Of a stretch of 64,000 nucleotides of DNA, positions 52,515 to 61,648 are shown in pieces; position 1 is the stretch's first letter; each line of letters opens with the position of its first letter. The notes under the pieces are model-generated. The model worked only from the letters and a program-made list of their open reading frames with translations. It searched no databases and was not told the DNA's origin. A program made the position numbers and the translations under genes. Source of the stretch: Bacteroidetes bacterium UBA1941. Its GTDB lineage: Bacteria; Bacteroidota; Bacteroidia; Chitinophagales; LD1. The stretch lies in NCBI GenBank assembly GCA_002336805.1, contig DDEZ01000011.1, positions 682,001 to 746,000 of the forward strand, in the 5' to 3' direction.

Positions 52515-55500
52515 ATGGAAGACAAAGTATACTGGAAAGGTCTGGAAGAACTGGAGCAGCCGTCCCTGCAAAACGACAGAGAGTTTGCAGATGAGCTGCC
52601 AGTGCTCGGCTCCATCACAGAGCCTATCACTACCAAGGGCACTACCAGCCGTAGGGACTTTCTGAAGATGCTCGGATTTAGCACCACAGCCGCTGTGGTA
52701 GCTGCTGGCTGCGAGATGCCGGTACGCAAATCCATCCCATATGCATTCAAGCCGGAGGAAATCACTCCGGGCATAGCAAACTACTATGCCACTGCTACCT
52801 ACCAGGGTGGTGACTACGCCGCAGTGCTGGTCAAGACCCGCGAAGGACGTCCTATCAAGGTGGAAGGCAATAGCCTCTCTATAGTGAGCCAGGGAGGTAC
52901 CTCCAGCCGTGCGCAGGCATCAGTACTGTCTCTCTATGACGGTGGCCGCTATCGCAATCCGATGAGGGGCAAAGAGAATATCACATGGGATACTGCTGAT
53001 AAGGAAATAGGAGAGAAGCTCAAGGCAGTGAAAGACGCCGGCGGCAAGATCGTGATCTACTCTGCTACCATCCCGTCTCCATCTACACTCGCTGCTATCG
53101 AGGAGTTTAAGAAGGCCTATGGTGCTGACCACCTGGTGTCTGACTCCGTATCATACTCTGGTATCCTGGCTGCCAATGGCGGCGCGATCCCTGCCTATCA
53201 TTTTGACAAGGCTAAGGTGATCGTGGGTATTGGTTGCGACTTCCTCGGCACATGGCTGTCGCCTATCGAGTTTGCCAAGGACTGGTCAAAGAACCGTAAG
53301 CTCAGCGGTGGCAAGAAAGAAATGTCACGCCACATACAGGTAGAGTCTGCACTCACAGTGACCGGCTCTGCCGCTGACAAGAGGGTGACTGTAAAGCCGG
53401 GTGAAGAAGCTACATTCGCAGTAGACCTGCTGAAGGCTATAGAAGGCGGTGCATCTGGCAATAAGAAGGCCGATGGTGTAGCCAAGGAGCTCGTAGCTGC
53501 CAAGGGTGCTGCACTTGTAGTATCAGGCTCAAACGATCCTAATGTACAGACGGTAGTAAACGCTATCAACAAGGCGCTCGATAGCTACGGTGCTACCATC
53601 TCTGACTCTCAGACATACAATACCAAGAAAGGCTCTGACAAGGCTGCTGCTGACCTCCTGGCAGGTCTCGATGGCGGTACGATCAAGGCTGTGATCTTCT
53701 ACCATAGCAATCCTCTCCTCACGCACCCTCAGGCTGCCAAGCTGAAGGACGCTATCAAGAAGGCTGCTGTATCTGTATCATTCAGCGAGGTAGCTGATGA
53801 GACATCTGAGGCTTGCGCTTACGTTTGCCCGGACAATCACTGGCTCGAGTCATGGAATGACATCTCTCCAAAGACTGGCGTGTACAATATCACTCAGCCT
53901 ACTATTTCTAAGCTATTCAATACGCGCCAGGCGCAGGAGACTCTCCTCACATGGTCTGGCAATAACACAAACTTCTACGACTATATCCGTGCCTACTGGG
54001 ACAAGAACCTCAGCGGCAAGCAGTCTAAGTTCACAGGCTTCAATGCGCTGTGGGATGTGACCGTCCACGATGGTGAGCTGGTAGTAGAAGGCGACAAGAC
54101 AACTGTAGGCTCATGGACCGGTAGCTTCACTGCTACTGCTGCTGACGCCGCTGCTGCTGTCACTGCTGCCTATGGCAATCTCGGCGATACACAGCTCAAG
54201 ATATATGAGTCTGTAGCGATCGGTGATGGTACCTGGGCTGGCAATCCATTCCAACAGGAAAACCCGGACCCGATCACTAAGATCACCTGGGGCAACGTGG
54301 TCCTGACCTCTGTAAACTGGAGGAGGAAGAACAACATCAAGAACGACCTCGAGCTGAAAGACTACCAGCTCGTCAAGGTGACTGCAAACGGCCAGTCAGT
54401 GACCCTGCCTGCAGTAGCAGTACCTGGTATAGCTGATGGCACTTTTGCTATCGCAGTAGGCTACGGCAAGACCGTAACTAATGGCGCAGCAGGAGACGAC
54501 CTGAAGGTAGGCAAGAACGTATATCCGCTCCTCGGTATGACGGGAGACAACTACTCATTCGTATCTAAGGCTACAGTAGAGATACTGAGTCAGGAGGAGA
54601 AAGTAGCGATCACCCAGTCTCACCACAATATCGTGCTGAAAGACCTCGGCGGTATCAAGAAGCGCCACATCGTAAAGGAAACGACGCTCCCTGAGTACCT
54701 CAAGAGTCCTGACGCCGGCAATGAAGAGCGTAAGGAAATACTCGAAGAGCTGGTGACCCTGTACTACAAGCATGAGTACCCAGGCCACCACTGGAAAATG
54801 AACATAGACCTGAACTCTTGCATCGGTTGCGGTGCCTGCGTGACGGCTTGTAATATAGAGAACAACGTGCCTGTAGTAGGCAAGGATCAGGTGATCCGCT
54901 CACGCGAAATGCACTGGATGCGTATCGACCGCTACTTCACGTTTACCAAGATGGAAGAAAACGCTACAGACCCGGCAGACAAGAACGCACCGGCGCTCCC
55001 TGCAGAGGAGGTAGACGTAGTATTCCAGCCGATGCTGTGCCAGCAGTGCGACAATGCTCCGTGCGAAAACGTTTGCCCGGTAGCCGCTACTACACACAGC
55101 AGCGAAGGTCTGAACCAGATGACCTACAACAGGTGTATCGGTACCCGCTACTGCGCAAACAACTGTCCATACAAGGTTCGCCGCTTCAACTGGTATGACT
55201 ATCAGGCTGCTGACTCTTTCGATGGCAAGCGTGTAAGCAAGATGTGGGCAAATGAAGGCCTCCTCTCTGACGCTACCCGCTCTCTGCATGAGCCTCTGGC
55301 CCGCATGGTGCTGAACCCTGATGTGACCGTACGCTCCCGTGGTGTGATCGAGAAGTGCTCATTCTGCGTACAGCGTACTCAGGAGGGCAAGCTCGCAGCC
55401 AAGAAGGAAAATCGTCCGCTGAAGGATGGTGAGGTGAAGAGCGCCTGCCAGACTGCCTGCCCTACAGATGCGATCATCTTTGGTGATGGCAATAACAAGG

Positions 55501-55640
55501 AAAGCGTAGTAGCCGGCCTGCTCCAGGACCCACGTACATTTGGCGTGATAGAGGAGATCCACACCATGCCAAACGTGACCTACCTGACCAAGGTGAGGAA
55601 CCGTGAGGAAGAAGTTAAGGCAGCTGGTAAAGAAGCATAA
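52515..55640 (+). CDS. actB: alternative complex III iron-sulfur/molybdopterin-like subunit ActB
   Basis: The 1,041-residue product has a Tat-type signal (SRRDFLKMLGF) that also ends in a lipobox-like AAGC, so it may be a lipid-anchored Tat substrate. Residues about 80-700 form a molybdopterin-oxidoreductase-like domain that in this family holds no cofactor. The C-terminal ferredoxin-like domain carries CIGCGACVTAC, CQQCDNAPCENVCPV, RCIGTRYCANNCPYKVRR and CSFCVQR with a late CQTACPTDAI, enough Cys for four clusters. It faces the periplasm and links ActC to the hemes. Confidence 0.94.
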   Translation: MEDKVYWKGLEELEQPSLQNDREFADELPVLGSITEPITTKGTTSRRDFLKMLGFSTTAAVVAAGCEMPVRKSIPYAFKPEEITPGIANYYATATYQGGDYAAVLVKTREGRPIKVEGNSLSIVSQGGTSSRAQASVLSLYDGGRYRNPMRGKENITWDTADKEIGEKLKAVKDAGGKIVIYSATIPSPSTLAAIEEFKKAYGADHLVSDSVSYSGILAANGGAIPAYHFDKAKVIVGIGCDFLGTWLSPIEFAKDWSKNRKLSGGKKEMSRHIQVESALTVTGSAADKRVTVKPGEEATFAVDLLKAIEGGASGNKKADGVAKELVAAKGAALVVSGSNDPNVQTVVNAINKALDSYGATISDSQTYNTKKGSDKAAADLLAGLDGGTIKAVIFYHSNPLLTHPQAAKLKDAIKKAAVSVSFSEVADETSEACAYVCPDNHWLESWNDISPKTGVYNITQPTISKLFNTRQAQETLLTWSGNNTNFYDYIRAYWDKNLSGKQSKFTGFNALWDVTVHDGELVVEGDKTTVGSWTGSFTATAADAAAAVTAAYGNLGDTQLKIYESVAIGDGTWAGNPFQQENPDPITKITWGNVVLTSVNWRRKNNIKNDLELKDYQLVKVTANGQSVTLPAVAVPGIADGTFAIAVGYGKTVTNGAAGDDLKVGKNVYPLLGMTGDNYSFVSKATVEILSQEEKVAITQSHHNIVLKDLGGIKKRHIVKETTLPEYLKSPDAGNEERKEILEELVTLYYKHEYPGHHWKMNIDLNSCIGCGACVTACNIENNVPVVGKDQVIRSREMHWMRIDRYFTFTKMEENATDPADKNAPALPAEEVDVVFQPMLCQQCDNAPCENVCPVAATTHSSEGLNQMTYNRCIGTRYCANNCPYKVRRFNWYDYQAADSFDGKRVSKMWANEGLLSDATRSLHEPLARMVLNPDVTVRSRGVIEKCSFCVQRTQEGKLAAKKENRPLKDGEVKSACQTACPTDAIIFGDGNNKESVVAGLLQDPRTFGVIEEIHTMPNVTYLTKVRNREEEVKAAGKEA

Positions 55641-55728
55641 AGTATTAAGTAATTAGTATTAAGTATTAAGATAAAGTCGATAATAAAGAGAAGGTAAAGG
55701 CAGATAGCAGGTAGTTCCATTGTATTTT

Positions 55729-55758
55729 CTAAATACTGACTACTAAATACTGACTACT
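55729..55758. repeat. tandem 14-bp repeat between actB and actC
   Basis: CTAAATACTGACTA occurs twice head to tail (55729-55742, 55743-55756), then CTAA continues. Upstream in the same spacer AGTATTAAGTA-like units also repeat (55651-55670). Confidence 0.65.
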
Positions 55759-55780
55759 AACTCTGATAAAAACAAAAAAG

Positions 55781-57226
55781 ATGCACGCTTACGAATCGGA
55801 TTTTAGAGAACCGCTCATCAATGGTAATAAGAACTATACCATCATCACTGACGAGCTCGTAGCACCTACCGAGAAAACCTACACCGGATGGTGGCTGCTG
55901 CTGATCATCTTCGGCGCTCTGGCCGGCCTCTTTATATTTGCACTGAGCTGGACGGTATTCTTCGGTATCGGTGTCTGGGGTCTGAATAAGACGGTAGACT
56001 GGGCCTGGGATATCACCAACTTCGTGTGGTGGATCGGTATCGGTCACGCAGGTACGCTGATCTCAGCCATCCTCCTCCTCTTCCGCCAGAGGTTCCGTAC
56101 CGGTATCAACCGTGCAGCGGAGGCGATGACGATCTTTGCGGTGATATGTGCCGGTATGTTCCCGGTATTCCACATGGGCCGTGTTTGGAACGCGTTCTTT
56201 ATCTTCCCTTATCCTAATACACGTGGTCCGCTCTGGGTTAACTTTAACTCACCACTCCTCTGGGACGTATTTGCGATCTCTACTTACTTCTCAGTATCAC
56301 TCCTCTTCTGGTACTCTGGTCTCATGCCAGACTTCGCTACGATCCGTGACAGGTCAAAGGGCAAGACCCGTAAGATGATCTACAACATCCTTTCATTCGG
56401 ATGGACCGGTACAGCCAAGCAGTGGCAGCGCTTCGAGTCTCTCTCCCTGATCCTCGCAGGCCTCTCTACACCGCTCGTACTTTCTGTACACACTATCGTA
56501 TCATTTGACTTTGCTACATCCGTCATCCCGGGCTGGCACACTACCATCTTCCCTCCATACTTCGTGGCAGGTGCGATCTTCTCTGGTTTCGCCATGGTGG
56601 AGACGCTGATGCTCATCGTGCGCAAGGTGTTTAAACTGGAAGACTACATCACTGTAAACCACATCGAGTCGATGAATAAGATCATCGTACTCACAGGCTC
56701 TATCGTAGGTATCGCTTACATCACAGAGCTCTTCATCGCATGGTACTCTGGCTACATGTATGAGCAGTTCGCATTCTACAATCGTGCACTGGGCAAATAC
56801 TGGTGGGCATACTTCATGATGATGAGCTGCAACGTGATCTCTCCGCAGGCATACTGGTTCAAGCCATTCCGCCGCAACCTCTGGGTTACGTTCGTACTCT
56901 CTATCTTCGTGAATATCGGTATGTGGTTCGAGCGCTTCGTGATCATCGTTACCTCTCTGGCAGATGACTTCCTGGTATCAAGCTGGGCATACTTCCAGCC
57001 ATCATGGGTAGATATCTCGATCTTCATCGGTTCTATCGGCCTGTTCATGACCCTGTTCCTCCTGTTCTGCCGCTTCTTCCCTGTGATCGCTATCGCCGAG
57101 GTGAAGTCAGTGTTCCGTACCTCATCTGCTACAGCCAAGGCTGAGCGTGCGAAGCAAGAAGGTCTGGCCAGTGGCGGATTCGTAGGTCACACTACATTTG
57201 GTATCCTGGATAAGGACGCCAAGTAA
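55781..57226 (+). CDS. actC: alternative complex III NrfD-like membrane subunit ActC
   Basis: The 481-residue protein has about ten membrane helices of the NrfD/PsrC kind. TGWWLLLIIFGALAGLFIFA, FVWWIGIGHAGTLISAILLLF, GMFPVFHMGRVW and GWHTTIFPPYFVAGAIFSGFAM are typical. ActC is the main menaquinol-binding and proton-path candidate beside ActB. The N-terminus is a short soluble tail. It starts 140 bp after actB and is followed by hairpin repeat R3. Confidence 0.95.
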   Translation: MHAYESDFREPLINGNKNYTIITDELVAPTEKTYTGWWLLLIIFGALAGLFIFALSWTVFFGIGVWGLNKTVDWAWDITNFVWWIGIGHAGTLISAILLLFRQRFRTGINRAAEAMTIFAVICAGMFPVFHMGRVWNAFFIFPYPNTRGPLWVNFNSPLLWDVFAISTYFSVSLLFWYSGLMPDFATIRDRSKGKTRKMIYNILSFGWTGTAKQWQRFESLSLILAGLSTPLVLSVHTIVSFDFATSVIPGWHTTIFPPYFVAGAIFSGFAMVETLMLIVRKVFKLEDYITVNHIESMNKIIVLTGSIVGIAYITELFIAWYSGYMYEQFAFYNRALGKYWWAYFMMMSCNVISPQAYWFKPFRRNLWVTFVLSIFVNIGMWFERFVIIVTSLADDFLVSSWAYFQPSWVDISIFIGSIGLFMTLFLLFCRFFPVIAIAEVKSVFRTSSATAKAERAKQEGLASGGFVGHTTFGILDKDAK

Positions 57227-57229
57227 TAT

Positions 57230-57258
57230 CGTAGAGCCGCAACATTTTGCGGCTTCGC
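57230..57258. repeat. act-spacer hairpin repeat R3
   Basis: AGCCGCAA-CATT-TTGCGGCT (57235-57254) is preceded by CGTAG. It is the same unit as R1, placed just after the actC stop. Confidence 0.8.
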
Positions 57259-57333
57259 AAAAAGGAATTTGAAAAAGAAAATTGACGAAAAAGACGCCAC
57301 AGCGTCGATCAATAAAAGATAAATAAGGTAAAG

Positions 57334-57882
57334 ATGGGTGCAGTAAAACAAAGCAACAATTTCGTACTCGGTCTCTGGGATCATGAGGAGGTATTCCTCC
57401 ACGCTATAGAGCACATCCGCCACGATGGCCTGGAGATATATGAGACGCTGACGCCATTTCCGGTACACGGCCTGGAGAATGCACTCGGCTATCGCGAGAC
57501 GAGGCTCCACACAGCCGGTTTCCTCTTTGGTGCTACCGGTACCACACTCGCTCTGTCATTCATGACATGGGTGATGGCTTTCAACTATCCTCTGAACTTT
57601 GGTGGCAAGCCATACTGGCCGCTCCCATCCTTCATACCGATCACCTTTGAGCTCACGGTCCTCTTCTCAGCATGGGGCATGGTACTTACATACTGCGTGC
57701 GCAATAAGCTGATCCCTGGCTATGTACCGCGCATCTATGAGCCACGCACTACGGATGATCGTTTTGCACTCGTATTTGATATCGAGGGCAAGTCTGCCGA
57801 GGAGATCGAGAAGATCAAGTCTCTCTGCAATGGCAATGGTGCAGTGGAAGTAAAGAACCGCACTTTCAAGGACGGCGAATAA
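57334..57882 (+). CDS. actD: alternative complex III subunit ActD (DUF3341)
   Basis: The 182-residue protein is of the DUF3341 type. A cytoplasmic start (FVLGLWDHEEVFLHAIEHIR) is followed by FPVHGLENALGY, two membrane helices (AGFLFGATGTTLALSFMTWVM and PSFIPITFELTVLFSAWGMV), and a C-terminal tail with DRFALVFDIE. ActD is a structural membrane subunit without cofactors. It lies between actC and actE and is followed by hairpin R4. Confidence 0.94.
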   Translation: MGAVKQSNNFVLGLWDHEEVFLHAIEHIRHDGLEIYETLTPFPVHGLENALGYRETRLHTAGFLFGATGTTLALSFMTWVMAFNYPLNFGGKPYWPLPSFIPITFELTVLFSAWGMVLTYCVRNKLIPGYVPRIYEPRTTDDRFALVFDIEGKSAEEIEKIKSLCNGNGAVEVKNRTFKDGE

Positions 57883-57889
57883 GCACCCA

Positions 57890-57918
57890 TGTAGAGACGC
57901 AATATTTTGCGTCTTCAA
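57890..57918. repeat. act-spacer hairpin repeat R4
   Basis: AGACGCAA-TATT-TTGCGTCT (57895-57914) keeps the stem while changing one base pair relative to R1 (C-G to A-T on matching sides), so the fold is conserved and not only the sequence. Confidence 0.85.
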
Positions 57919-57978
57919 AAATGACGATAGGACCTCTGAAGAAAAAAGAAAAGAAAGAAGCTCAATAAGAATAAGATA

Positions 57979-58722
57979 ATGAGAAAGCAAATCATAAACG
58001 TAGCACTGGTAGCAGCCTCTCTGACACTGCTGTCATCATGCGGTTTTGACCCCAAGACGCCTGGCCGTGTATACATGCCGGACATGACCTACTCAAACGC
58101 GCTGGAGACCTACGCTCCGAGTGTGATAGTGAATGAGGATGGTGACTCCGTATCTACGCGCAAGCCTGTAGCAGGCACCATCCCACGCGGCTGGATCCCT
58201 GCAGATGAGAAGATCCGCACCAATGAGGCATACCTCATGTCTTATATGTCAAAGAGCTATTTCACTCACGCTGCTGACAAATGGCAGGAGGAGTATGACA
58301 AGGCTGCAGCATCTCTCAAGGATCCGCTGGAGTACACAGAAGAAAACAAGGCCGCTGGTGGCAAGCTCTACAATACACATTGCATCAACTGCCATGGCGC
58401 AGCGGGCAATGGCCAGGGCAACCTCGTAGTACTGGAAGACGGATCTGATGGCCCATACACAGCCGTACCACCAGACTACAAGAAGAGGCTGCCTGAGATC
58501 AAGGATGGCAATATCTTCTACTCTGTCAGCTATGGCAAAGGCATGATGGGCGGCTACGGCTACTCACTCAATGTGACCGAGAGGTGGCAGGTGATACACT
58601 ACATCAAGAGCCTCGCCGGCATAGACGGCGCAGCTACTGGTGCTGGTGCGCCAAAGGAGGAAGAGAAGAAGGATGGTGCTAAAGCAGAAGCTCCAAAGGC
58701 TGATGCAAAAAAGAAAGGATAA
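57979..58722 (+). CDS. actE: alternative complex III mono-heme cytochrome c subunit ActE
   Basis: The 247-residue protein is a lipoprotein by its signal (TLLSSCGFDPKTPG) with one heme site, CINCH, in LYNTHCINCHGAAGNGQG. A likely axial Met lies in GKGMMGGYGY. The C-terminal 25 residues are Ala/Lys/Glu-rich and probably disordered. ActE is the outer electron carrier of the complex and may hand electrons to the oxidase. It is preceded by ActD and followed 57 bp later by ActF. Confidence 0.94.
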   Translation: MRKQIINVALVAASLTLLSSCGFDPKTPGRVYMPDMTYSNALETYAPSVIVNEDGDSVSTRKPVAGTIPRGWIPADEKIRTNEAYLMSYMSKSYFTHAADKWQEEYDKAAASLKDPLEYTEENKAAGGKLYNTHCINCHGAAGNGQGNLVVLEDGSDGPYTAVPPDYKKRLPEIKDGNIFYSVSYGKGMMGGYGYSLNVTERWQVIHYIKSLAGIDGAATGAGAPKEEEKKDGAKAEAPKADAKKKG

Positions 58723-58779
58723 TCCCTGGAAACGTAAAAGAGAAACAAAGACAGCAGATCACAAGTAATTTATAAAGAC

Positions 58780-60342
58780 ATGGTAGAAAAATTTGAATTT
58801 GACAGCAAGCTAAAAAAGAACCTCTTCATCATGATGGGGGTGGGGCTGCTCGGCCTGATATGGGCTTTCTTTGCCAATGGCGTGCATGACAATCACAGCC
58901 GTTTCTGGTCAAATATCCTCCTCAATACCTACTACTTTACCGGTATGGGTATCTTTGGTATCTTCTTCGTCTCGGCCAATCAGCTCGGCTACTCCGGCTG
59001 GATCACGCTGGTCAAGAGGGTATACATGTCACTCTCCGGCTTCGTAGTGGTCGGCGCGGTATTCGCGGCTATCATCGTAGGCGGTGTATGGGGCGGCTAC
59101 CACAATCTGTATGAGCACTGGTCTCTGGAGGCAAACATGAAAGAACTGCCAAACGTAAAGCAGGCATTCTTCAATAAGGGTTTCTGGACTGCACGTGTAG
59201 TGATCTACTTCACACTCTGGATCCTCGTAGGCAAGGCTGTGATCAGCGCGATCAATGCCAAGAACATCGGTGACCAGAAGGTATACAAGCGCTCTAAGCT
59301 CATGGCAGCACTCTGGATCGTTGTATTCGCAGTATCTGAGTCATTCGTCAGCTGGGATATGGTGATGAGCCAGGATCCACACTGGTACTCTACACTCTTC
59401 GGCTGGTACAATTTTGCCAGCTACGGTTGCGGCGGATTCGCTATGGCTATCCTGCTCGTGATATTCCTGAAGAGCCGCGGCTACCTGCAGCAAGTAAACG
59501 AAAACCACATCCACGATATGGGCAAGTACATGTTTGCTTTCTCTATCTTCTGGACTTACCTGTGGTTCTCCCAGTTTATGCTCCAGTGGTATGCTAACCT
59601 CCCTGAAGATACTAACTACTGGGTCAAGAGGTTTGACGTTCCTACGTTCAAATTCACCATCTTCCTGGCACTGACTATCAATTTTGCTGCGCCGCTCCTC
59701 CTCTTCATCAAGAGGGGTGCCAAGCGTAACCTGAAGGTAGCTGCGTTCATCGCTGTACTCGTGATCTTCGGTCACTATGTAGACTTCTTCAATATGACCA
59801 TGTTCGAGCCAAACCTGCTGCCAGCTGGCCAGGAGGAGTGCTGCAAGAAGGGTGAAGGCAAAGAAGAAAAGAAGGAAGCTGCTCTCGCTGGCGGTACAGT
59901 ACTGTACGCACAGGCTGATGCCGGAACAGCCAAAGGGACTGTAGGTAAAACTCTAGTGACACCTGAGAAGGGCTCGACAGACGCTAATACAGCTGAAGGC
60001 AAGTCAGCCAACGAAGCTGCTGCACAGACAGAAGGAGAAGCTAAAGAAACAAAATCTGAAGAAGCCAAGGGTGGCGAGAAAGTCTGCTGTGCCGGTATGG
60101 GCAAGGGTGAGTGCAAAGAGCACATGGCTGCCTGCAAGGAAGGTGAAGGCAAGGAAGGAGAGGAGGCTTGCGGTGGTCGTCAGACCAAGGCATCTCTCGG
60201 TCTGCCAGAGCTGCTGACTTTTGTCGGCTTCCTCGGTATGTTCCTCTACATGTTCTTCAATGAGTTCTCTAAGGATAGCACTTTCAATGAAAATGACCCT
60301 TACCTCAAGGAGAGCCTCCGTCACCATGTAGAGTACGCATAA
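58780..60342 (+). CDS. actF: alternative complex III membrane subunit ActF with Cys-rich insertion
   Basis: The 520-residue protein has NrfD-like helices (IMMGVGLLGLIWAFFANG, RVVIYFTLWILVGKAVI, GCGGFAMAILLVIF, FSIFWTYLWFSQFMLQWYA) and one last helix (LLTFVGFLGMFLYMFF). Between the last two helices, at residues 352-466, lies a low-complexity stretch rich in Glu, Lys, Ala and Gly with seven Cys: ECC near 354, VCC, then C-x6-C-x8-C spacing to EEACGG. Such a stretch is not part of the family core as I know it. It could bind metal or be disordered. ActF supplies part of the membrane domain. Confidence 0.93.
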   Translation: MVEKFEFDSKLKKNLFIMMGVGLLGLIWAFFANGVHDNHSRFWSNILLNTYYFTGMGIFGIFFVSANQLGYSGWITLVKRVYMSLSGFVVVGAVFAAIIVGGVWGGYHNLYEHWSLEANMKELPNVKQAFFNKGFWTARVVIYFTLWILVGKAVISAINAKNIGDQKVYKRSKLMAALWIVVFAVSESFVSWDMVMSQDPHWYSTLFGWYNFASYGCGGFAMAILLVIFLKSRGYLQQVNENHIHDMGKYMFAFSIFWTYLWFSQFMLQWYANLPEDTNYWVKRFDVPTFKFTIFLALTINFAAPLLLFIKRGAKRNLKVAAFIAVLVIFGHYVDFFNMTMFEPNLLPAGQEECCKKGEGKEEKKEAALAGGTVLYAQADAGTAKGTVGKTLVTPEKGSTDANTAEGKSANEAAAQTEGEAKETKSEEAKGGEKVCCAGMGKGECKEHMAACKEGEGKEGEEACGGRQTKASLGLPELLTFVGFLGMFLYMFFNEFSKDSTFNENDPYLKESLRHHVEYA

Positions 60343-60445
60343 AACACTGGACTGCTTATATTTGCATCGGGACCGAAAACAAAAGAGTAATAGACTAGTT
60401 GTAGTAGTAGAATAGAAATTATAAGGAAATCAATAAAGAAAAATC

Positions 60446-61585
60446 ATGTTAGCATTTGTCACTTTTGCATTGATCGTATTGTTCTTCACAGTGCTGGTTC
60501 TCATAGGCAAGACCAACGAGCTGTCTGAAGACATAGCCGGCAAGGGCATGAATTATGACGCCAAGAGCAAGTGGAACGGATACATGCTCCTCGGCTTTGT
60601 CATAGCGTTCTTCATCAGTATCGTCTATCAGGTCAAGCTCCTGGCGCCTATCATGATACCAAAGTCCGCCTCCTACCACGGAGAGAAGACAGACAACCTG
60701 TTCTATGTGACGCTGTTCTTCATGACCATCGTTTTCATCCTGACCCAGTTTGCCCTTTTCTACTTTGCCTACAGGTACAATCAGAGCAAGAACAAGAAAG
60801 CATACTTCTACTCTCACAATAACAAGCTGGAGGTGATCTGGACAGTGATCCCGGCTATCGTACTCGCCGTACTCGTGGTAATGGGTATGAGGGTTTGGTT
60901 CCAGATATTTGACGTAGAATCTCGTGACAAGAACGCCCTCGTAGTAGAGGTCACTGCCAAGCAATTCCAGTGGATGGCTCGCTATCCCGGTGCTGATGGC
61001 AAGTTTGGCCACCGCATACTGGACACTGCTCACATCACTCCGACCAATGAGCTCGGTATAGATTGGACCGATCCAAACAGCCACGACGACTTCTGGTCTG
61101 ACAAGCTGGTCTTCATCAAGGGCAAGCCTGTTCTGGTCAAGCTCGGTGCGCTGGATGTGATCCACTCTTTTTACCTCCCTCACTTCCGTGTCAAGATGGA
61201 TTGTGTGCCAGGGATCCCTACTCAATTCTACTTTACTCCAAAGTACACTACAGAGGAGATGCGTGACTATCTCAAGACACTCCCATGGTGGAATACGATC
61301 AACCCTGAGACCGGTGAGCCTCGCTGGAAGACCTTCAAGTATGAGCTCGCTTGTACTGAGATCTGCGGCCGCTCTCACTATGGTATGCAGAAAGAAGTGG
61401 TAGTAGTAAAAGACCAGGCAGAATACGATGAGTGGATGAAGAAGCAGTCTCCTATCTACGTAGCGCCAAAGGCTGAAGGTACAGCTACCGACTCTACAGC
61501 AGCTCCGGCTACCGCAGCTACTGATAGCACATCCAAAGAAACTGCAAAGACAGGCAAGCCAGTAGCAGAACTAGTAAAGAAATAA
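60446..61585 (+). CDS. coxB: cytochrome c oxidase subunit II
   Basis: The 379-residue protein has an extra N-terminal membrane helix (FALIVLFFTVLVLIG), then the two usual helices near VTLFFMTIVFILTQFALFYF and WTVIPAIVLAVLVVMGM. The CuA domain follows, with His in LDVIHSFYLPHF and the ligand block Cys303-x-Glu-x-Cys307-x3-His311-x2-Met314 (CTEICGRSHYGM). There is no CXXCH, so it is not a caa3-type fusion; electrons must come from a separate carrier such as ActE. A Thr/Ala-rich tail ends the chain. It begins 103 bp after actF. Confidence 0.96.
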   Translation: MLAFVTFALIVLFFTVLVLIGKTNELSEDIAGKGMNYDAKSKWNGYMLLGFVIAFFISIVYQVKLLAPIMIPKSASYHGEKTDNLFYVTLFFMTIVFILTQFALFYFAYRYNQSKNKKAYFYSHNNKLEVIWTVIPAIVLAVLVVMGMRVWFQIFDVESRDKNALVVEVTAKQFQWMARYPGADGKFGHRILDTAHITPTNELGIDWTDPNSHDDFWSDKLVFIKGKPVLVKLGALDVIHSFYLPHFRVKMDCVPGIPTQFYFTPKYTTEEMRDYLKTLPWWNTINPETGEPRWKTFKYELACTEICGRSHYGMQKEVVVVKDQAEYDEWMKKQSPIYVAPKAEGTATDSTAAPATAATDSTSKETAKTGKPVAELVKK

Positions 61586-61648
61586 GAATCATAAACTAAA
61601 AATAGCAGTGCTATTTTGCACACTAATTAATATCAATAAGAAGTAGAC

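Noticed and set aside
60449..61378. 309-residue open frame antisense to coxB
   Set aside because: It lies fully inside a gene with clear CuA ligands; its translation is rich in unlikely runs, has no domain, and reflects codon bias of the sense strand.
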